From Candidatus Poseidoniaceae archaeon (lineage in GTDB: Archaea > Thermoplasmatota > Poseidoniia > Poseidoniales > Poseidoniaceae): DNA of 64,000 nt. The stretch lies in assembly GCA_949373095.1 (NCBI GenBank), contig CASIBY010000009.1, positions 1 to 64,000 of the forward strand, written 5' to 3'. Both the position numbers and the translations under genes were made by a program. Positions 50,876 through 61,356 of the stretch are shown here, piece after piece (position 1 is the stretch's first letter; every line of letters starts with the position of its first letter). The notes below the pieces were generated by a model, which did not search any database, was not told the DNA's origin, and worked only from the letters and a program-made list of their open reading frames with translations.

Positions 50876-52468
50876 TCATTCCCCGTCCAAACCGTCTGGG
50901 ATGGTTGGATCTTGTTTTGCCCAAAGAACATCGTCGATGCGAAGAACGGAGAGCGCCGCTTCTGTTGCTCCAGCAAGGACCTGGCGAGTGATGCGTAGGG
51001 GTTCAACAACTCCTTTCTCTTTCATATTTGCAGGTCCACGAGCAATGACGTCCAAGCCGATACAATGAGCCTCTTCTGAGGTTGAAGTGCTTTGTTCCGC
51101 AACGACACGAAGCAAGGTATCGAGAGGGTCCAAACCTGCATTCTCGGCAAGAACTCGGGGGATGACTTCCAAGGCATCAGCAAAGGCTTCAACCGCAAGC
51201 TGTTCCCGGCCTGGGATGGTTTCAGCATGACGTCGGAGGAAACGTGCAAGGGCAATTTGCGTTGCTCCTCCACCAGGTAAGAGTTCAGGCTCTTCAAGTA
51301 GTTGGCAGGCAACACCCAAGGCGTCTGCAAAGCAGCGTTCTACTTCACCAACTGCTTCGTTAGTTGAGCCTTTTGCAATGAAGGTTGCACCCCCTTCTTC
51401 AGTGTCAACAATCCAGTGCATTACTCCGTCCCACCGCTCGTTTCGACTCTCGATAAAAACTCCCAAGTCGCTCTTTTGCAAACCTTTGATATTGTAACCT
51501 AGGACAGCACCTGTTCCACGAGCAAGCAGGTCCAAATCTGAACGAGACACTCTACGATATGCTTGAATTCCTGCGTGACTCAATGCTTGATGCATATCGT
51601 CGTCAATTCCTTCTTTGCAGGCGAGTAGGGTCACCCCGAGTTCAACGAGAAGGTCAACTTGGGCATCCAGAATCTCCTTTTCCTTGGCTCTAAACGATTC
51701 AAGTACACCGGGTCCACTCACTTTTAAGTTGACATCGCTCATCATGTTTCGACGTTCTAGACCACCATCAACGAGGGCAACCTTTCCTGCCTTGAGCAAT
51801 TTTGGCATGCTATCTATTGCTCTCTTTTTCGCCAAAACCAAACCAGTGACGAGATGAGAATCGGTCATACTGCCCCCAGTTTGAGTGAGGACTTTCACAC
51901 GAGTTGGGTCTGCAATCACACCGTCTGAACCGATTGCAACAATTGCTTTAGCGGCCTCAATGGCTAAGCCTGCAAGATGGAACTGCATGGCTTCGTGAAT
52001 TTTTCCTGCAAGCGAGGTTACAGCAGCTTGGTGTTGCATGACTTCGTTCGCCTGCAGAGTTAATGAAGGAAAGTGACCCCGACAGGCTTCTTCTGCAAAC
52101 CGATAACCACGTGCAATAGCCGAGGGATGTACTCCTTGTAGGACAAGTTCCCATGCATTTTGAAGCAGTTCTGCTGAAAAGAGAACGGCACTTGTTGTAC
52201 CGTCCCGAGCGATGCGGTCTTGCGTTGTTGAAGCGTTGATGAGCATCTTTGCAACCGGATGTTCAACCTTAGCTGATTCAAGGACTGTCACACCGTCGTT
52301 GGTGACCATCGTACGGCCTTCGTCGTCAATAAGGAGCTTATCTTGCCCTCGGGGACCTAACGTGGTACGTACTGCACCTGCAAGAGCCAGGGCAGCCGTG
52401 ATGTTGTTCCTAAGGGCTTCACGGCCAGTAGTGCGAGTCGTTTCCTGAAGGATAGGAACTTCGCTCAT
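50876..52468 (-). CDS. Thermosome (group II chaperonin) subunit, divergent
   Basis: TLGPRGQDKLLIDDEGRTMVTNDGVTVLESAKVEHPVAKMLI, RDGTTSAV, LLPGGGATQIALARFLR. Confidence 0.93.
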   Translation of the reverse strand: MSEVPILQETTRTTGREALRNNITAALALAGAVRTTLGPRGQDKLLIDDEGRTMVTNDGVTVLESAKVEHPVAKMLINASTTQDRIARDGTTSAVLFSAELLQNAWELVLQGVHPSAIARGYRFAEEACRGHFPSLTLQANEVMQHQAAVTSLAGKIHEAMQFHLAGLAIEAAKAIVAIGSDGVIADPTRVKVLTQTGGSMTDSHLVTGLVLAKKRAIDSMPKLLKAGKVALVDGGLERRNMMSDVNLKVSGPGVLESFRAKEKEILDAQVDLLVELGVTLLACKEGIDDDMHQALSHAGIQAYRRVSRSDLDLLARGTGAVLGYNIKGLQKSDLGVFIESRNERWDGVMHWIVDTEEGGATFIAKGSTNEAVGEVERCFADALGVACQLLEEPELLPGGGATQIALARFLRRHAETIPGREQLAVEAFADALEVIPRVLAENAGLDPLDTLLRVVAEQSTSTSEEAHCIGLDVIARGPANMKEKGVVEPLRITRQVLAGATEAALSVLRIDDVLWAKQDPTIPDGLDGE

Positions 52469-52527
52469 GCACTGGCCACCTGCCACTTACCCATAAGCCA
52501 AACGCATGAAGCGTAGAGCAGTTGAGT

Positions 52528-54411
52528 TCAGTCTTCGTCTTCAACGACTTCAAAGTCAGCGTCAACAACATCGTCATCAACGCTGATGTCTCCGTCCTCG
52601 CCGCTCTCTTGTTGGGCCATCTCTGCTGCTGCTGCCTCGTAAAGTTTCGTTGAAACTGCATGCATGGCTTCTTCAATTTCTTTGACCTTAGCTTGAATTG
52701 CTGCGTCGTCCATTGCATCGATGTCAATCGGTTTACCGTCATCATCTTGAACCATAGTTTCCAACTCATCCAAGTGAGCCTTCACAGGGTCGATTTCACT
52801 GTCATCCAATTTGTCAGCGGACTCGTCAAGGGTACGACGTGTTTGATATACGACTTGGTCGGCCATATTACGCAACTCGACCTTACCCTTTCGGCGTTGA
52901 TCCTCTTCAGCAAACTTCTCTGCTTCAGCAATTTTACCCTGGATTTCATCTTCGGTCAGCGAGGTTGCAGATTCAATCTTGATGGACTGTTCTTTGCCTG
53001 TCCCCATGTCCTTTGCACTGACGTTGACAATTCCGTTTGCGTCAATGTCGAAGGTGACTTCAATCTGAGGGATACCCCGAGGTGCAGGTGGAATTCCAAC
53101 CAGTTGGAACTGGCCAAGCGTAACGTTGTCTTTAGCGAACTCGCGCTCACCCTGCAACACATGGATTTCAACCGCTGGTTGGTTGTCCGAGGCAGTGGAA
53201 TAGATTTCAGAGCGTCGGGATGGGATGGTTGTGTTTCGTTCAATCATGGTTGTCATGACGCCACCAAGGGTTTCAATTCCCAAGGTAAGAGGCGTGACGT
53301 CAAGTAGAAGAATATCTGAAACACCTTCATCTCCGGCAATAATACCTGCTTGAAGTGCAGCACCAAGAGCAACTGCTTCATCAGGGTTAATTCCCTTGTA
53401 AGGAGGCTTTCCTGCTTCCTTTTCTACAGCCTCTTGGACCGCAGGAACTCGAGTTGAACCACCAACAAGAATTACCTTGTCAACGTCACCTTTCTTAATG
53501 CCAGCATCTTTCATTGCTTGACGAGTAGGGACCATGGTTTTCTCAACAAGTTTTGCAATGAGATCTTCAAATTTAGCACGACTCATTGACATATCCATGT
53601 GGACGGGTTGACCGTCAGCCATGGAGATGAAAGGAAGATTGATTTGGGTTTGTTGTGTTCCTGAGAGTTCAATTTTAGCCTTCTCAGCAGCTTCCTTCAA
53701 TCGGGACATAGCTTGCTTATCCTTTGACAAATCAATACCGGTTTCTTTCTTGAATTCAGCAACCATCCAATCGATGATTTTCTCATCAAAGTCATCTCCA
53801 CCAAGTTTGTTATTTCCAGCAGTGGCTTTGACTTCTATCTGAGGTTGACCGTCAACTTCGTAAATTTCAAGGATGGATACGTCGAACGTACCTCCACCTA
53901 GGTCGTAGACGAGGATGGTTTGGTCCTGGGTCTTGTCAACACCGTATGCTAATGCAGCTGCAGTTGGTTCGTTGATGATACGAAGAACCTCGAGTCCTGC
54001 GATTCGGCCAGCATCTTTGGTGGCTTTTCGTTGTGCGTCGGTAAAGTATGCAGGGCAAGTTATGACCGCTTGAGTGACTTCGTGTCCAAGGTATGCCTCT
54101 GCTTCCGCCTTGAGCTTTTGGAGAATGAAAGCTGAAACCTCTTGAGGAGTGTATTCTGTCCCATCAATCTCAGTCTTCCAGGAGGTACCCATGTGTCGCT
54201 TCACTGAAATCATAGTTCGGTCGGTGTTGGTTACAGCCTGTCGCTTTGCAGTTACACCGATGAGACGTTCTCCACCGTCTTTGGCAAAAGCCACAACGGA
54301 AGGAGTTGTTCTGGCGCCTTCTGCATTCGGAATAACAACCGGTTCTCCGTTTTCGATTGTTGCCACACAGCTGTTTGTTGTTCCTAGGTCAATTCCAATT
54401 ACTTTACTCAT
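52528..54411 (-). CDS. dnaK: Chaperone DnaK (Hsp70)
   Basis: [44 protein letters not shown]. Confidence 0.99.
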   Translation of the reverse strand: MSKVIGIDLGTTNSCVATIENGEPVVIPNAEGARTTPSVVAFAKDGGERLIGVTAKRQAVTNTDRTMISVKRHMGTSWKTEIDGTEYTPQEVSAFILQKLKAEAEAYLGHEVTQAVITCPAYFTDAQRKATKDAGRIAGLEVLRIINEPTAAALAYGVDKTQDQTILVYDLGGGTFDVSILEIYEVDGQPQIEVKATAGNNKLGGDDFDEKIIDWMVAEFKKETGIDLSKDKQAMSRLKEAAEKAKIELSGTQQTQINLPFISMADGQPVHMDMSMSRAKFEDLIAKLVEKTMVPTRQAMKDAGIKKGDVDKVILVGGSTRVPAVQEAVEKEAGKPPYKGINPDEAVALGAALQAGIIAGDEGVSDILLLDVTPLTLGIETLGGVMTTMIERNTTIPSRRSEIYSTASDNQPAVEIHVLQGEREFAKDNVTLGQFQLVGIPPAPRGIPQIEVTFDIDANGIVNVSAKDMGTGKEQSIKIESATSLTEDEIQGKIAEAEKFAEEDQRRKGKVELRNMADQVVYQTRRTLDESADKLDDSEIDPVKAHLDELETMVQDDDGKPIDIDAMDDAAIQAKVKEIEEAMHAVSTKLYEAAAAEMAQQESGEDGDISVDDDVVDADFEVVEDED

Positions 54412-54430
54412 AATGTTTCACTTCCTTTTT

Positions 54431-55135
54431 TCAAAAGATGGGGATCCCACCGTCATCCTCGTCGTCATCATCGCTGTTGTCTCCAACGTCAATGTTGACT
54501 TCGCTTACAGTGGGAATATCGTCGTCACTTACAGATGACTCAAGGGCTTTTCCTTGGGGAGTTAATTTGAGTGTGATGTCGAGAATACCGTTGTTTAACG
54601 TCCAATCTACGACGTCATCACACGGATGCGGCAACTGAACCAAAGCCAAAGGAGCAGGTTGAGTCGTGCGCATGATTTCAATTTGAGAACCATCTTTGAT
54701 GAGCTCAATTTCTAATTGCTCGGTTTCAATGTCCCCTTTGAGGGTGAAATCAATAGTTACAGACATATTCCATCCGTCAAGATAAATATCTTCGGTAGGG
54801 AGTTTGAGGGTCTCTTCATTACTTTCAAGAGCACTTGGGTCAAGTTCAACCGGCGCAGCAGGAGATGCGTCCACCCGAACATCAACGCCGAAATTCTTCA
54901 GCATGTCTTCAAGAGAGCCTCCAGATGAGAACAGTTTGGCAATATCCGACATGTCGAGATTGAAGTTTGCATCTCCTTTGGCTAGCTGTTCTGGGTCCAA
55001 ACCGAGCGCTCCGACTTGGTCACGAATTTGGTTCAAAAGGCCACGCAGTTGGTCTCGCTTGAAGGGAATCCCCATGCTTGAAAGCATCTCTTCAAGTTTG
55101 TTTAGCAAGTCCTCTTCCCACTTGTCGTCCGCCAT
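54431..55135 (-). CDS. Hsp20/GvpH-like protein upstream of dnaK
   Basis: C-terminal ALVQLPHPCDDVVDWTLNNGILDITLKLTPQG resembles the alpha-crystallin/Hsp20 core. Confidence 0.5.
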   Translation of the reverse strand: MADDKWEEDLLNKLEEMLSSMGIPFKRDQLRGLLNQIRDQVGALGLDPEQLAKGDANFNLDMSDIAKLFSSGGSLEDMLKNFGVDVRVDASPAAPVELDPSALESNEETLKLPTEDIYLDGWNMSVTIDFTLKGDIETEQLEIELIKDGSQIEIMRTTQPAPLALVQLPHPCDDVVDWTLNNGILDITLKLTPQGKALESSVSDDDIPTVSEVNIDVGDNSDDDDEDDGGIPIF

Positions 55136-55287
55136 TCACTTCACCACTACTTAACCATCGGTTGTATAGTGTCCACCATGGCACTCCATATAAATCTAAT
55201 GAAGTTCAAACCTTTCAAAAAAGCAAGGCTCAGCCTCATTACTAAGAAATTTAGAGCCTTTTTTTAGCGTGCCTTAGCAAAAAAACT

Positions 55288-56790
55288 TCATTCGCCGGTA
55301 ATGAATTTCACAAGTGTGCGAACATGAACTCCAGTGGCCCCGTGATTGACCATTTTGTTGGTCTTGGCACCCCAGTAGGTTCCTGCAATGTCCATGTGAG
55401 CCCATGGAATATCTTCTGCATCATCGCCTTCGCCACGCTGAGGAACGAATTGCTTGAGGAATGCAGCAGCAGTGTTTGCACCTCCATAGCGTCCTGCTCC
55501 AAGGTTACGAGTATCAGCGATCTTTGAGTTTGTCATCTCCTTTTCAAACGCAGGGAGAAGGGGCATTGGCCAAGCCAGTTCACCAACTTCCTTGCTGGTT
55601 TCATGGATCCGAGTACGGAAATCATCATCGTTTGACCAGAGACCTGTTGCTTCGTGACCAAGTGCAACGACGCATGCTCCTGTGAGGGTTGCAAAGTCGA
55701 TGATATATTCTGCATCAAAGTCAGTTCCTGCCTTCCAAAGCCCGTCTGCAAGAACAAGACGTCCTTCAGCATCGGTGTTGAGAATTTCAATGGTTTTACC
55801 CGAGAGCGTCTTGATGACGTCCCCTGGGCGCTGAGCATTTGCTGCTGGCATGTTCTCAGCCATACATGTGATGCCTACGACCTTCTTGTCGTAGGCAATG
55901 GCTGCGAGAGCTTGCATGGTACCAAACACCGTTGCGGAACCGCCCATATCGTACTTCATCTCATCCATGTTTGCACCAGGCTTGAGAGATATACCTCCGG
56001 TGTCAAATGTGATCCCCTTTCCAACCAATATTGGGTGTCGTCCTTTCTGGTCACCGTTGAGTGTGAAGATGACCATGCACGGTTTTCGGGATGAACCCAT
56101 ACCAACTGCGACAAGTCCACCCATTCCATGGCGCTTTGCAGTTTCGTAATCAATGACTTCAACCTTGACATTGTCGTATTCATCAGCCCACTTCTCAGCC
56201 ATCTCAGCGAAGGCCATAGGGTACATGTCGTTTGGAGGACAGTTTCCTAAGTCTCGCGAAAGATGTACGCCAGACACAACTGCCCTTGCTCGGTCAATAG
56301 CAAGAGAGAGGGTGGATGCAACGCTTTCGTTACAGTTAATTCGAGCAGTCAATGGAGTTTTTTCGTCATCTTCGTCGGTTTTCTTGTAAAGGTCATACTT
56401 GTAATCCCTCATCATCATTCCTTCAGAGAAGGCGATGATTTCATCAACATCCGATGTATGAAACACGACGGTTAATTCCGAATCGTGGGACTTTTTGTGC
56501 TGTGCAACAACGGTTGCACCTGCATCTCGGTAGGTTTGAGTTGTGCTCTTTTCTTCCTTTCCAAGTCCAACGAGAATCGCTTTTCCGCCTTCTGTACCGT
56601 ACAACGACATGATGCTGTTTGCTTTCCCTTTGAAATCTCCTTCACTCAACACTCGGTTGATTTGGCTCTTGAGGGCTGCTGGGACGCCTTCTGCGTTATC
56701 CGTAATCGTTTGTGCGCCCTCAAAAAGAGGAAGTACAAGGGTGCCGTTGATGTTGTTTCCTGAACTCACTGTTACTTGCATGGTGTTCAC
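55288..56790 (-). CDS. pepA: Leucyl aminopeptidase (M17)
   Basis: VGKGITFDTGGISLKPGANMDEMKYDMGGSA, NTDAEGRLVLADGL. Confidence 0.96.
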   Translation of the reverse strand: MNTMQVTVSSGNNINGTLVLPLFEGAQTITDNAEGVPAALKSQINRVLSEGDFKGKANSIMSLYGTEGGKAILVGLGKEEKSTTQTYRDAGATVVAQHKKSHDSELTVVFHTSDVDEIIAFSEGMMMRDYKYDLYKKTDEDDEKTPLTARINCNESVASTLSLAIDRARAVVSGVHLSRDLGNCPPNDMYPMAFAEMAEKWADEYDNVKVEVIDYETAKRHGMGGLVAVGMGSSRKPCMVIFTLNGDQKGRHPILVGKGITFDTGGISLKPGANMDEMKYDMGGSATVFGTMQALAAIAYDKKVVGITCMAENMPAANAQRPGDVIKTLSGKTIEILNTDAEGRLVLADGLWKAGTDFDAEYIIDFATLTGACVVALGHEATGLWSNDDDFRTRIHETSKEVGELAWPMPLLPAFEKEMTNSKIADTRNLGAGRYGGANTAAAFLKQFVPQRGEGDDAEDIPWAHMDIAGTYWGAKTNKMVNHGATGVHVRTLVKFITGE

Positions 56791-56890
56791 CTAAAACTCC
56801 GACTCTCTTTTCCCTCTTGAAACCTCGTCCTGAATTCAATGAAGATTCCGTCATGAGAAGGGCCTGTCACTCGTGAAAAAAGAGAGTCAA

Positions 56891-58261
56891 TCAACTGATT
56901 TCTCTAGTTTCTGTTTTCTTCTGGGGTTCCAGAGGCCGTTGATGGAGTACATTCGCCACGGCAATGAATCCGACAATTATGCTGAGCGGGTGGAAGATAC
57001 CGTATCCAATCAGGAAAGAGCCTTCGTCCTCTTCCGGCAAAAGAATTGAATTCGGACTAACCGTTTCATTTACCCATTGGGATGATTCAATTATCCGCTT
57101 CTGATAATTGAGGTTCCACATTCCCTCATCGGAAAAATCAATTCCACCAACATCAAAGGTTTCTACGCTGGCATTGGTTGCGTTTACGCTGAATAATGGA
57201 GATGCCCATAGCATATCTCCGTTCTTGTCGAGATACTGCAGGCTTGCGTTATTGGTAGTAGCGTAGCCGTGATTTTGAACATCAAGCGTCAATTGATTGT
57301 CCGATACCTCAATGCTTTGAATATCCAAGCGGGCTCTCCAATACCATACGTTCGAGATCAAGTATTCCATAACATCCAGTTCTTCCCCGAGCCGACTGGA
57401 AAGTTGTTCCACAGTGCCAAGGAGCCATTGTTCATCATCTGTTTCAAAGGTGAATGTAGGGAATCCCATGATACCATAACCGTAGTCCCTGCTGGTGCCG
57501 GAATTTGGATACAATCCCTGATTTGCATTCCGAAGTGGAATCTCAGAGGTATTTGTATTGACATCCTCCCGGATGTGATGAAATAATTCCCAATCGATGG
57601 GTTGGTCTGGAATGTAACCCCACGGATAGAGCATAATCCACACACCGGTGTGCATGGTAACATAGAGGTCCGCATCAGGGACAACAGTGTTCATGTAAAT
57701 CGAGTTAGCAAGTGTCTCCGCTTCGCTAAACGGGCCGCTTCCAGGTTGTGTTTCGTCCTGCTCGTTCCAATGGTGGTCATAGTTACGGTTGAGGTCGACT
57801 TGATTGACATTCCAACGTGTGTCCAAATCATTACCGTCAGCGTTGAGCATGATGAGAATATGCAATTCAGTATTGGTAAGGACTCTCATGACTTCTTGGT
57901 CACCTTCTACCCAGCCTTCGATGTAGTGTTCAGCTGTCAAAAAGGCTAATTCGGTCCCGAGATGTTCATTCCCATGATGGCCGCCGTCGATGTAGACGAC
58001 TTCTTTCGGAGTTCCGTCAAGTTTGGTTTCGTTGCTCCAGTCAGAAATTCGGACGACCCAGAGGTTTTTGCCCAATTCGGTTTGACCAGCAATGGTCAGA
58101 TCAACGATTTCAGGATAGTCATCGGCCCATGCATTCACGTCAACGGTTAGCGTTGCATAGGAGTGATACCAATGCTCTTGGACGAGGTCAGGCTGTTGTG
58201 CTGATGCTAACGGAACAAGACTTCCCGCGAGCAAAAGGACGCATAGACCCAACACTCGCAT
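56891..58261 (-). CDS. Secreted M14 zinc carboxypeptidase
   Basis: Signal peptide; DGGHHGNEHLGTELAFL and NVNQVDLNRNYDHHW; C-terminal TM. Confidence 0.85.
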   Translation of the reverse strand: MRVLGLCVLLLAGSLVPLASAQQPDLVQEHWYHSYATLTVDVNAWADDYPEIVDLTIAGQTELGKNLWVVRISDWSNETKLDGTPKEVVYIDGGHHGNEHLGTELAFLTAEHYIEGWVEGDQEVMRVLTNTELHILIMLNADGNDLDTRWNVNQVDLNRNYDHHWNEQDETQPGSGPFSEAETLANSIYMNTVVPDADLYVTMHTGVWIMLYPWGYIPDQPIDWELFHHIREDVNTNTSEIPLRNANQGLYPNSGTSRDYGYGIMGFPTFTFETDDEQWLLGTVEQLSSRLGEELDVMEYLISNVWYWRARLDIQSIEVSDNQLTLDVQNHGYATTNNASLQYLDKNGDMLWASPLFSVNATNASVETFDVGGIDFSDEGMWNLNYQKRIIESSQWVNETVSPNSILLPEEDEGSFLIGYGIFHPLSIIVGFIAVANVLHQRPLEPQKKTETREIS

Positions 58262-58304
58262 GACTTTCCCTCGGCGCGGTCATTGATGAAGTTAACCAAA
58301 ATTA

Positions 58305-58721
58305 TCAATCGGATGTGAAGGCGTTGGGGTTGGTAATTCTCTCTGCCTCACGTGTCCAAATACTCGGCCCGTCAGTGCTGTAAATGTCAGCAAATGGATC
58401 AATGTCTTCTTCCTGTAGGTTTCGTTGCATGTAGGCCTCTACACGTTCACGGAGGTCGGGTTTGAACTTCCAGTAGTGAATCCTCCATTCGCGACCGTCC
58501 CACAGGGTTGTCTCTTCGGATTCGGTAGTGAGCAAGTCATAATCTTGGAACATGTAAAACAGGTTGCGGTCCGTGGGCTCAAGGGCATTGTCAATGATAC
58601 GATTGTAGAATCCAAAGAAGCCGAGAGCATGTTCTGCCATACCTTGGGCAACCTCTGTGTCCATATCCAAATCGATATGTTGTTGAATTGCTTTCGTTAA
58701 TTCTGGTAATGTCATTCCCAT
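58305..58721 (-). CDS. Hypothetical protein, 138 aa
   Basis: Well-formed ORF, no family recognised. Confidence 0.6.
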   Translation of the reverse strand: MGMTLPELTKAIQQHIDLDMDTEVAQGMAEHALGFFGFYNRIIDNALEPTDRNLFYMFQDYDLLTTESEETTLWDGREWRIHYWKFKPDLRERVEAYMQRNLQEEDIDPFADIYSTDGPSIWTREAERITNPNAFTSD

Positions 58722-58854
58722 ATATTCACCCCGCCGAGGAGCCTTAAGCGGCCCACAAACTACTCCCCGTTGCTATTTAATATTGTACTCCGACCCATAT
58801 TAAATGTTCTACTCAGATTCATGAAAACAGAATTTTCTAAGCCGAATCCATTGG

Positions 58855-59922
58855 GTGAGTGTGTATCGGCAACATCATGAAGGTGTCGTTTCCCCCTCCG
58901 GTTCAATGGATGAGTTCTTTGTGGAGGGGCAATTCCTTGGTTTACCTCCAACCGAAGGGAATGCGGATGTGGTTATTCTGCCGCTGGCATTTGAACTTAC
59001 CACTTCGTATGGAACCGGCACCGCAGAAGGGCCGTTAGCGTGTATAGAAGCAAGCGGCCAAGTAGAATTGTACGATCCTCTGCTTTCCGCTGATTTACCC
59101 GCAGGAGTCACCATTCGTACTGAAAATGCATGGCAGGGTACTGCTGGAGATTTGATGGGCCAGTTAGACGAATTGGTCGACCATGCAAAACCATGGTACT
59201 CGGGGCACCAATTTCCGCTGTTTTTAGGCGGAGAACACGGCATTTTACCCCCTATCATTCAAGCTGCAAGACATCATCCATTGGTGAATGGGGACCTAAG
59301 CAAACTAACCATCGTTCAAATCGACGCTCATGCCGACCTCCGGGAATCGCTTGATGACGAACCTTTTTCCCATGCATGTGCGGCCTCTCGCAGCCTAGAC
59401 CTTGGCGTCGGCGCACTATTACAGGCCGGAATTCGGGCCTGCTCCCGTCAAGAAATCGCCCTCATCAATTCCGACGACCGCATCACGACCTTTTTTGCCA
59501 AAGACACTCAACATCCTCACTCAGGTGCCTCATCTTGGAACCAATGGCTCGAATCTTTAAACACCATTTCAGGACCCGTTCACCTGACTCTGGATATTGA
59601 TGGGCTGGATGGCGCACTGGTTCCTGCAACGGGAACGCCGGTACCTGGTGGATTGTCGTTCTGGCAAGTCATCGAGACGATTGAAGCAGTTTTTGCCGCG
59701 CCAAACGCAACCATCATCAGTGCAGACGTCAACGAAATCGTTGCTCAAGAGGACACTCCCCTAACCCAATTTACCGCAGCCTGTTTGGCTACCAAAGCGG
59801 TTGCATGCCATATCCTAGCACGGCAAGAAGGACGTTGGAGACCATCCAATGCAGAGCGTCAAGAGCATCCTAAATCTACTTTTTTCAAGGAATGGAGCAA
59901 AACCACTCCCTCATCAAATTGA
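58855..59922 (+). CDS. speB: Agmatinase/arginase (ureohydrolase) family protein
   Basis: GGEHGI, QIDAHADLRE, DIDGLDGALVPATGTPVPGGLSF. Confidence 0.88.
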   Translation: MSVYRQHHEGVVSPSGSMDEFFVEGQFLGLPPTEGNADVVILPLAFELTTSYGTGTAEGPLACIEASGQVELYDPLLSADLPAGVTIRTENAWQGTAGDLMGQLDELVDHAKPWYSGHQFPLFLGGEHGILPPIIQAARHHPLVNGDLSKLTIVQIDAHADLRESLDDEPFSHACAASRSLDLGVGALLQAGIRACSRQEIALINSDDRITTFFAKDTQHPHSGASSWNQWLESLNTISGPVHLTLDIDGLDGALVPATGTPVPGGLSFWQVIETIEAVFAAPNATIISADVNEIVAQEDTPLTQFTAACLATKAVACHILARQEGRWRPSNAERQEHPKSTFFKEWSKTTPSSN

Positions 59923-59949
59923 AGAACGGAAGGCCTGAGCACGCACAAG

Positions 59950-60345
59950 GTGGGAATGATGGAAGAGCACAATTTCCATGGCACCCATGTCTTTCTCGAC
60001 TACACGGGCTATGCATATGATGAGCAGGAACAAGGAAAATGGATGCTCAATCTGTTACAAGACGCTGTTAAGAAAGCCAACGCAAGAGAAGTTCACGCTC
60101 ATGTTGCTCCATTTGACGGAAGCGTATCTCCCCTCGGGTTTGCAGCAGTTGTACTCATTGACGAAAGCCATGTGACTGCGCACTGTTACTCTGACCGTGG
60201 TTGGCTAGCCATTGATTGTTTCACCTGTGGTGAAAGTGACCCGAATGTCATGGCTGATTACATTCATGAGCGATTGGCTGAAGCCATGCCCGAGCTTGAA
60301 CTCATGCAGCGAAATGAAGTTCGCCGATTTTTACACGGAGATTGA
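59950..60345 (+). CDS. speD: S-adenosylmethionine decarboxylase proenzyme
   Basis: DESHVTAHCYSDRGWLAIDCFTCG with the conserved ESH processing site. Confidence 0.88.
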   Translation: MGMMEEHNFHGTHVFLDYTGYAYDEQEQGKWMLNLLQDAVKKANAREVHAHVAPFDGSVSPLGFAAVVLIDESHVTAHCYSDRGWLAIDCFTCGESDPNVMADYIHERLAEAMPELELMQRNEVRRFLHGD

Positions 60346-60349
60346 TATC

Positions 60350-61306
60350 ATGTCCATCCGAGCCTTTGTTGACGAGCATTTTCACCATTTCAACGCCGGG
60401 GTTGTACAACGAACATCTCATTCTTTAACCCAGTTCTTGCATCAAGGCGGGAGTATGTTTCTTACGCTAGCTGGTGCCATGAGTACGGCAGAAATTGGAC
60501 GTAGTCTTGCTCAGATGATCCGCCAAGGGCATGTTACTGCGATCTCATGCACCGGGGCTAATCTAGAGGAAGACGTCTTCCATCTCGTTGCACGCTCACA
60601 CTACGAACGCATTGACAACATCGACAATTTGAATCCCGAAGATGAAGTGGACCTTCTCAAGCGGCATTTAAATCGTGTCACAGACACATGTATTCCGGAA
60701 GAACAAGCGATCCGTAACATCGAGCAGCATGTCCTCGCCCTTTGGAAGGAAGCAAGCCAAAAGGGGGCATCTCGCCTTCCGCATGAATTCCTCTATGAGC
60801 TGCTCAAAAGCGGTTGCCTGGAAGAAGTATACGACGCAGACCCAAGCCATTCTTGGCTGTTGGCTGCTGCTGAGGTGAACTTACCGCTGTTCGTACCAGG
60901 ATGGGAGGATTCGACGCTTGGGAACATTTTTGCAGCGCGGTGCACTGAAGGAATCGTCAAACCCTCAGCCGTAAAAGGTGGTATTGAGTACATGACTGAG
61001 TTAATCGAGTTTTACCGCTCCACAACAACACCGCTGGCCTTCCTACAGGTTGGCGGAGGAATTGCTGGAGACTTCCCCATTTGTGTGGTACCACTCTTGA
61101 ACCAAGATTTAGGAGAAGCTGTTCCACTCTGGTCATGGTTTGCACAAATTACCGACGCATCGCCCTCCTACGGGGGCTATTCTGGCGCCCCTCCAAATGA
61201 GAAGATTACTTGGGGTAAACTCGGTCCTGAAACACCTCGCTTCAATATTAAGAGCGATGCTACAATTGTCCTACCCTTAATTTTCGGATATATCTTGGAC
61301 CTTTGA
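60350..61306 (+). CDS. Deoxyhypusine synthase family protein
   Basis: MFLTLAGAMSTAEIGRSLAQMIRQGHVTAISCTGANLEEDVF and SYGGYSGAPPNEKITWGKLG; start chosen inside ORF 60212..61306. Confidence 0.88.
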   Translation: MSIRAFVDEHFHHFNAGVVQRTSHSLTQFLHQGGSMFLTLAGAMSTAEIGRSLAQMIRQGHVTAISCTGANLEEDVFHLVARSHYERIDNIDNLNPEDEVDLLKRHLNRVTDTCIPEEQAIRNIEQHVLALWKEASQKGASRLPHEFLYELLKSGCLEEVYDADPSHSWLLAAAEVNLPLFVPGWEDSTLGNIFAARCTEGIVKPSAVKGGIEYMTELIEFYRSTTTPLAFLQVGGGIAGDFPICVVPLLNQDLGEAVPLWSWFAQITDASPSYGGYSGAPPNEKITWGKLGPETPRFNIKSDATIVLPLIFGYILDL

Positions 61307-61356
61307 CTAAACAAAGCCCCCAAAGTTTTGAAGAGGAGCAGCACTCCGTTTTAACC

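Noticed and set aside
52660-53307. 215-aa plus ORF within dnaK
   Set aside because: Antisense to conserved dnaK.
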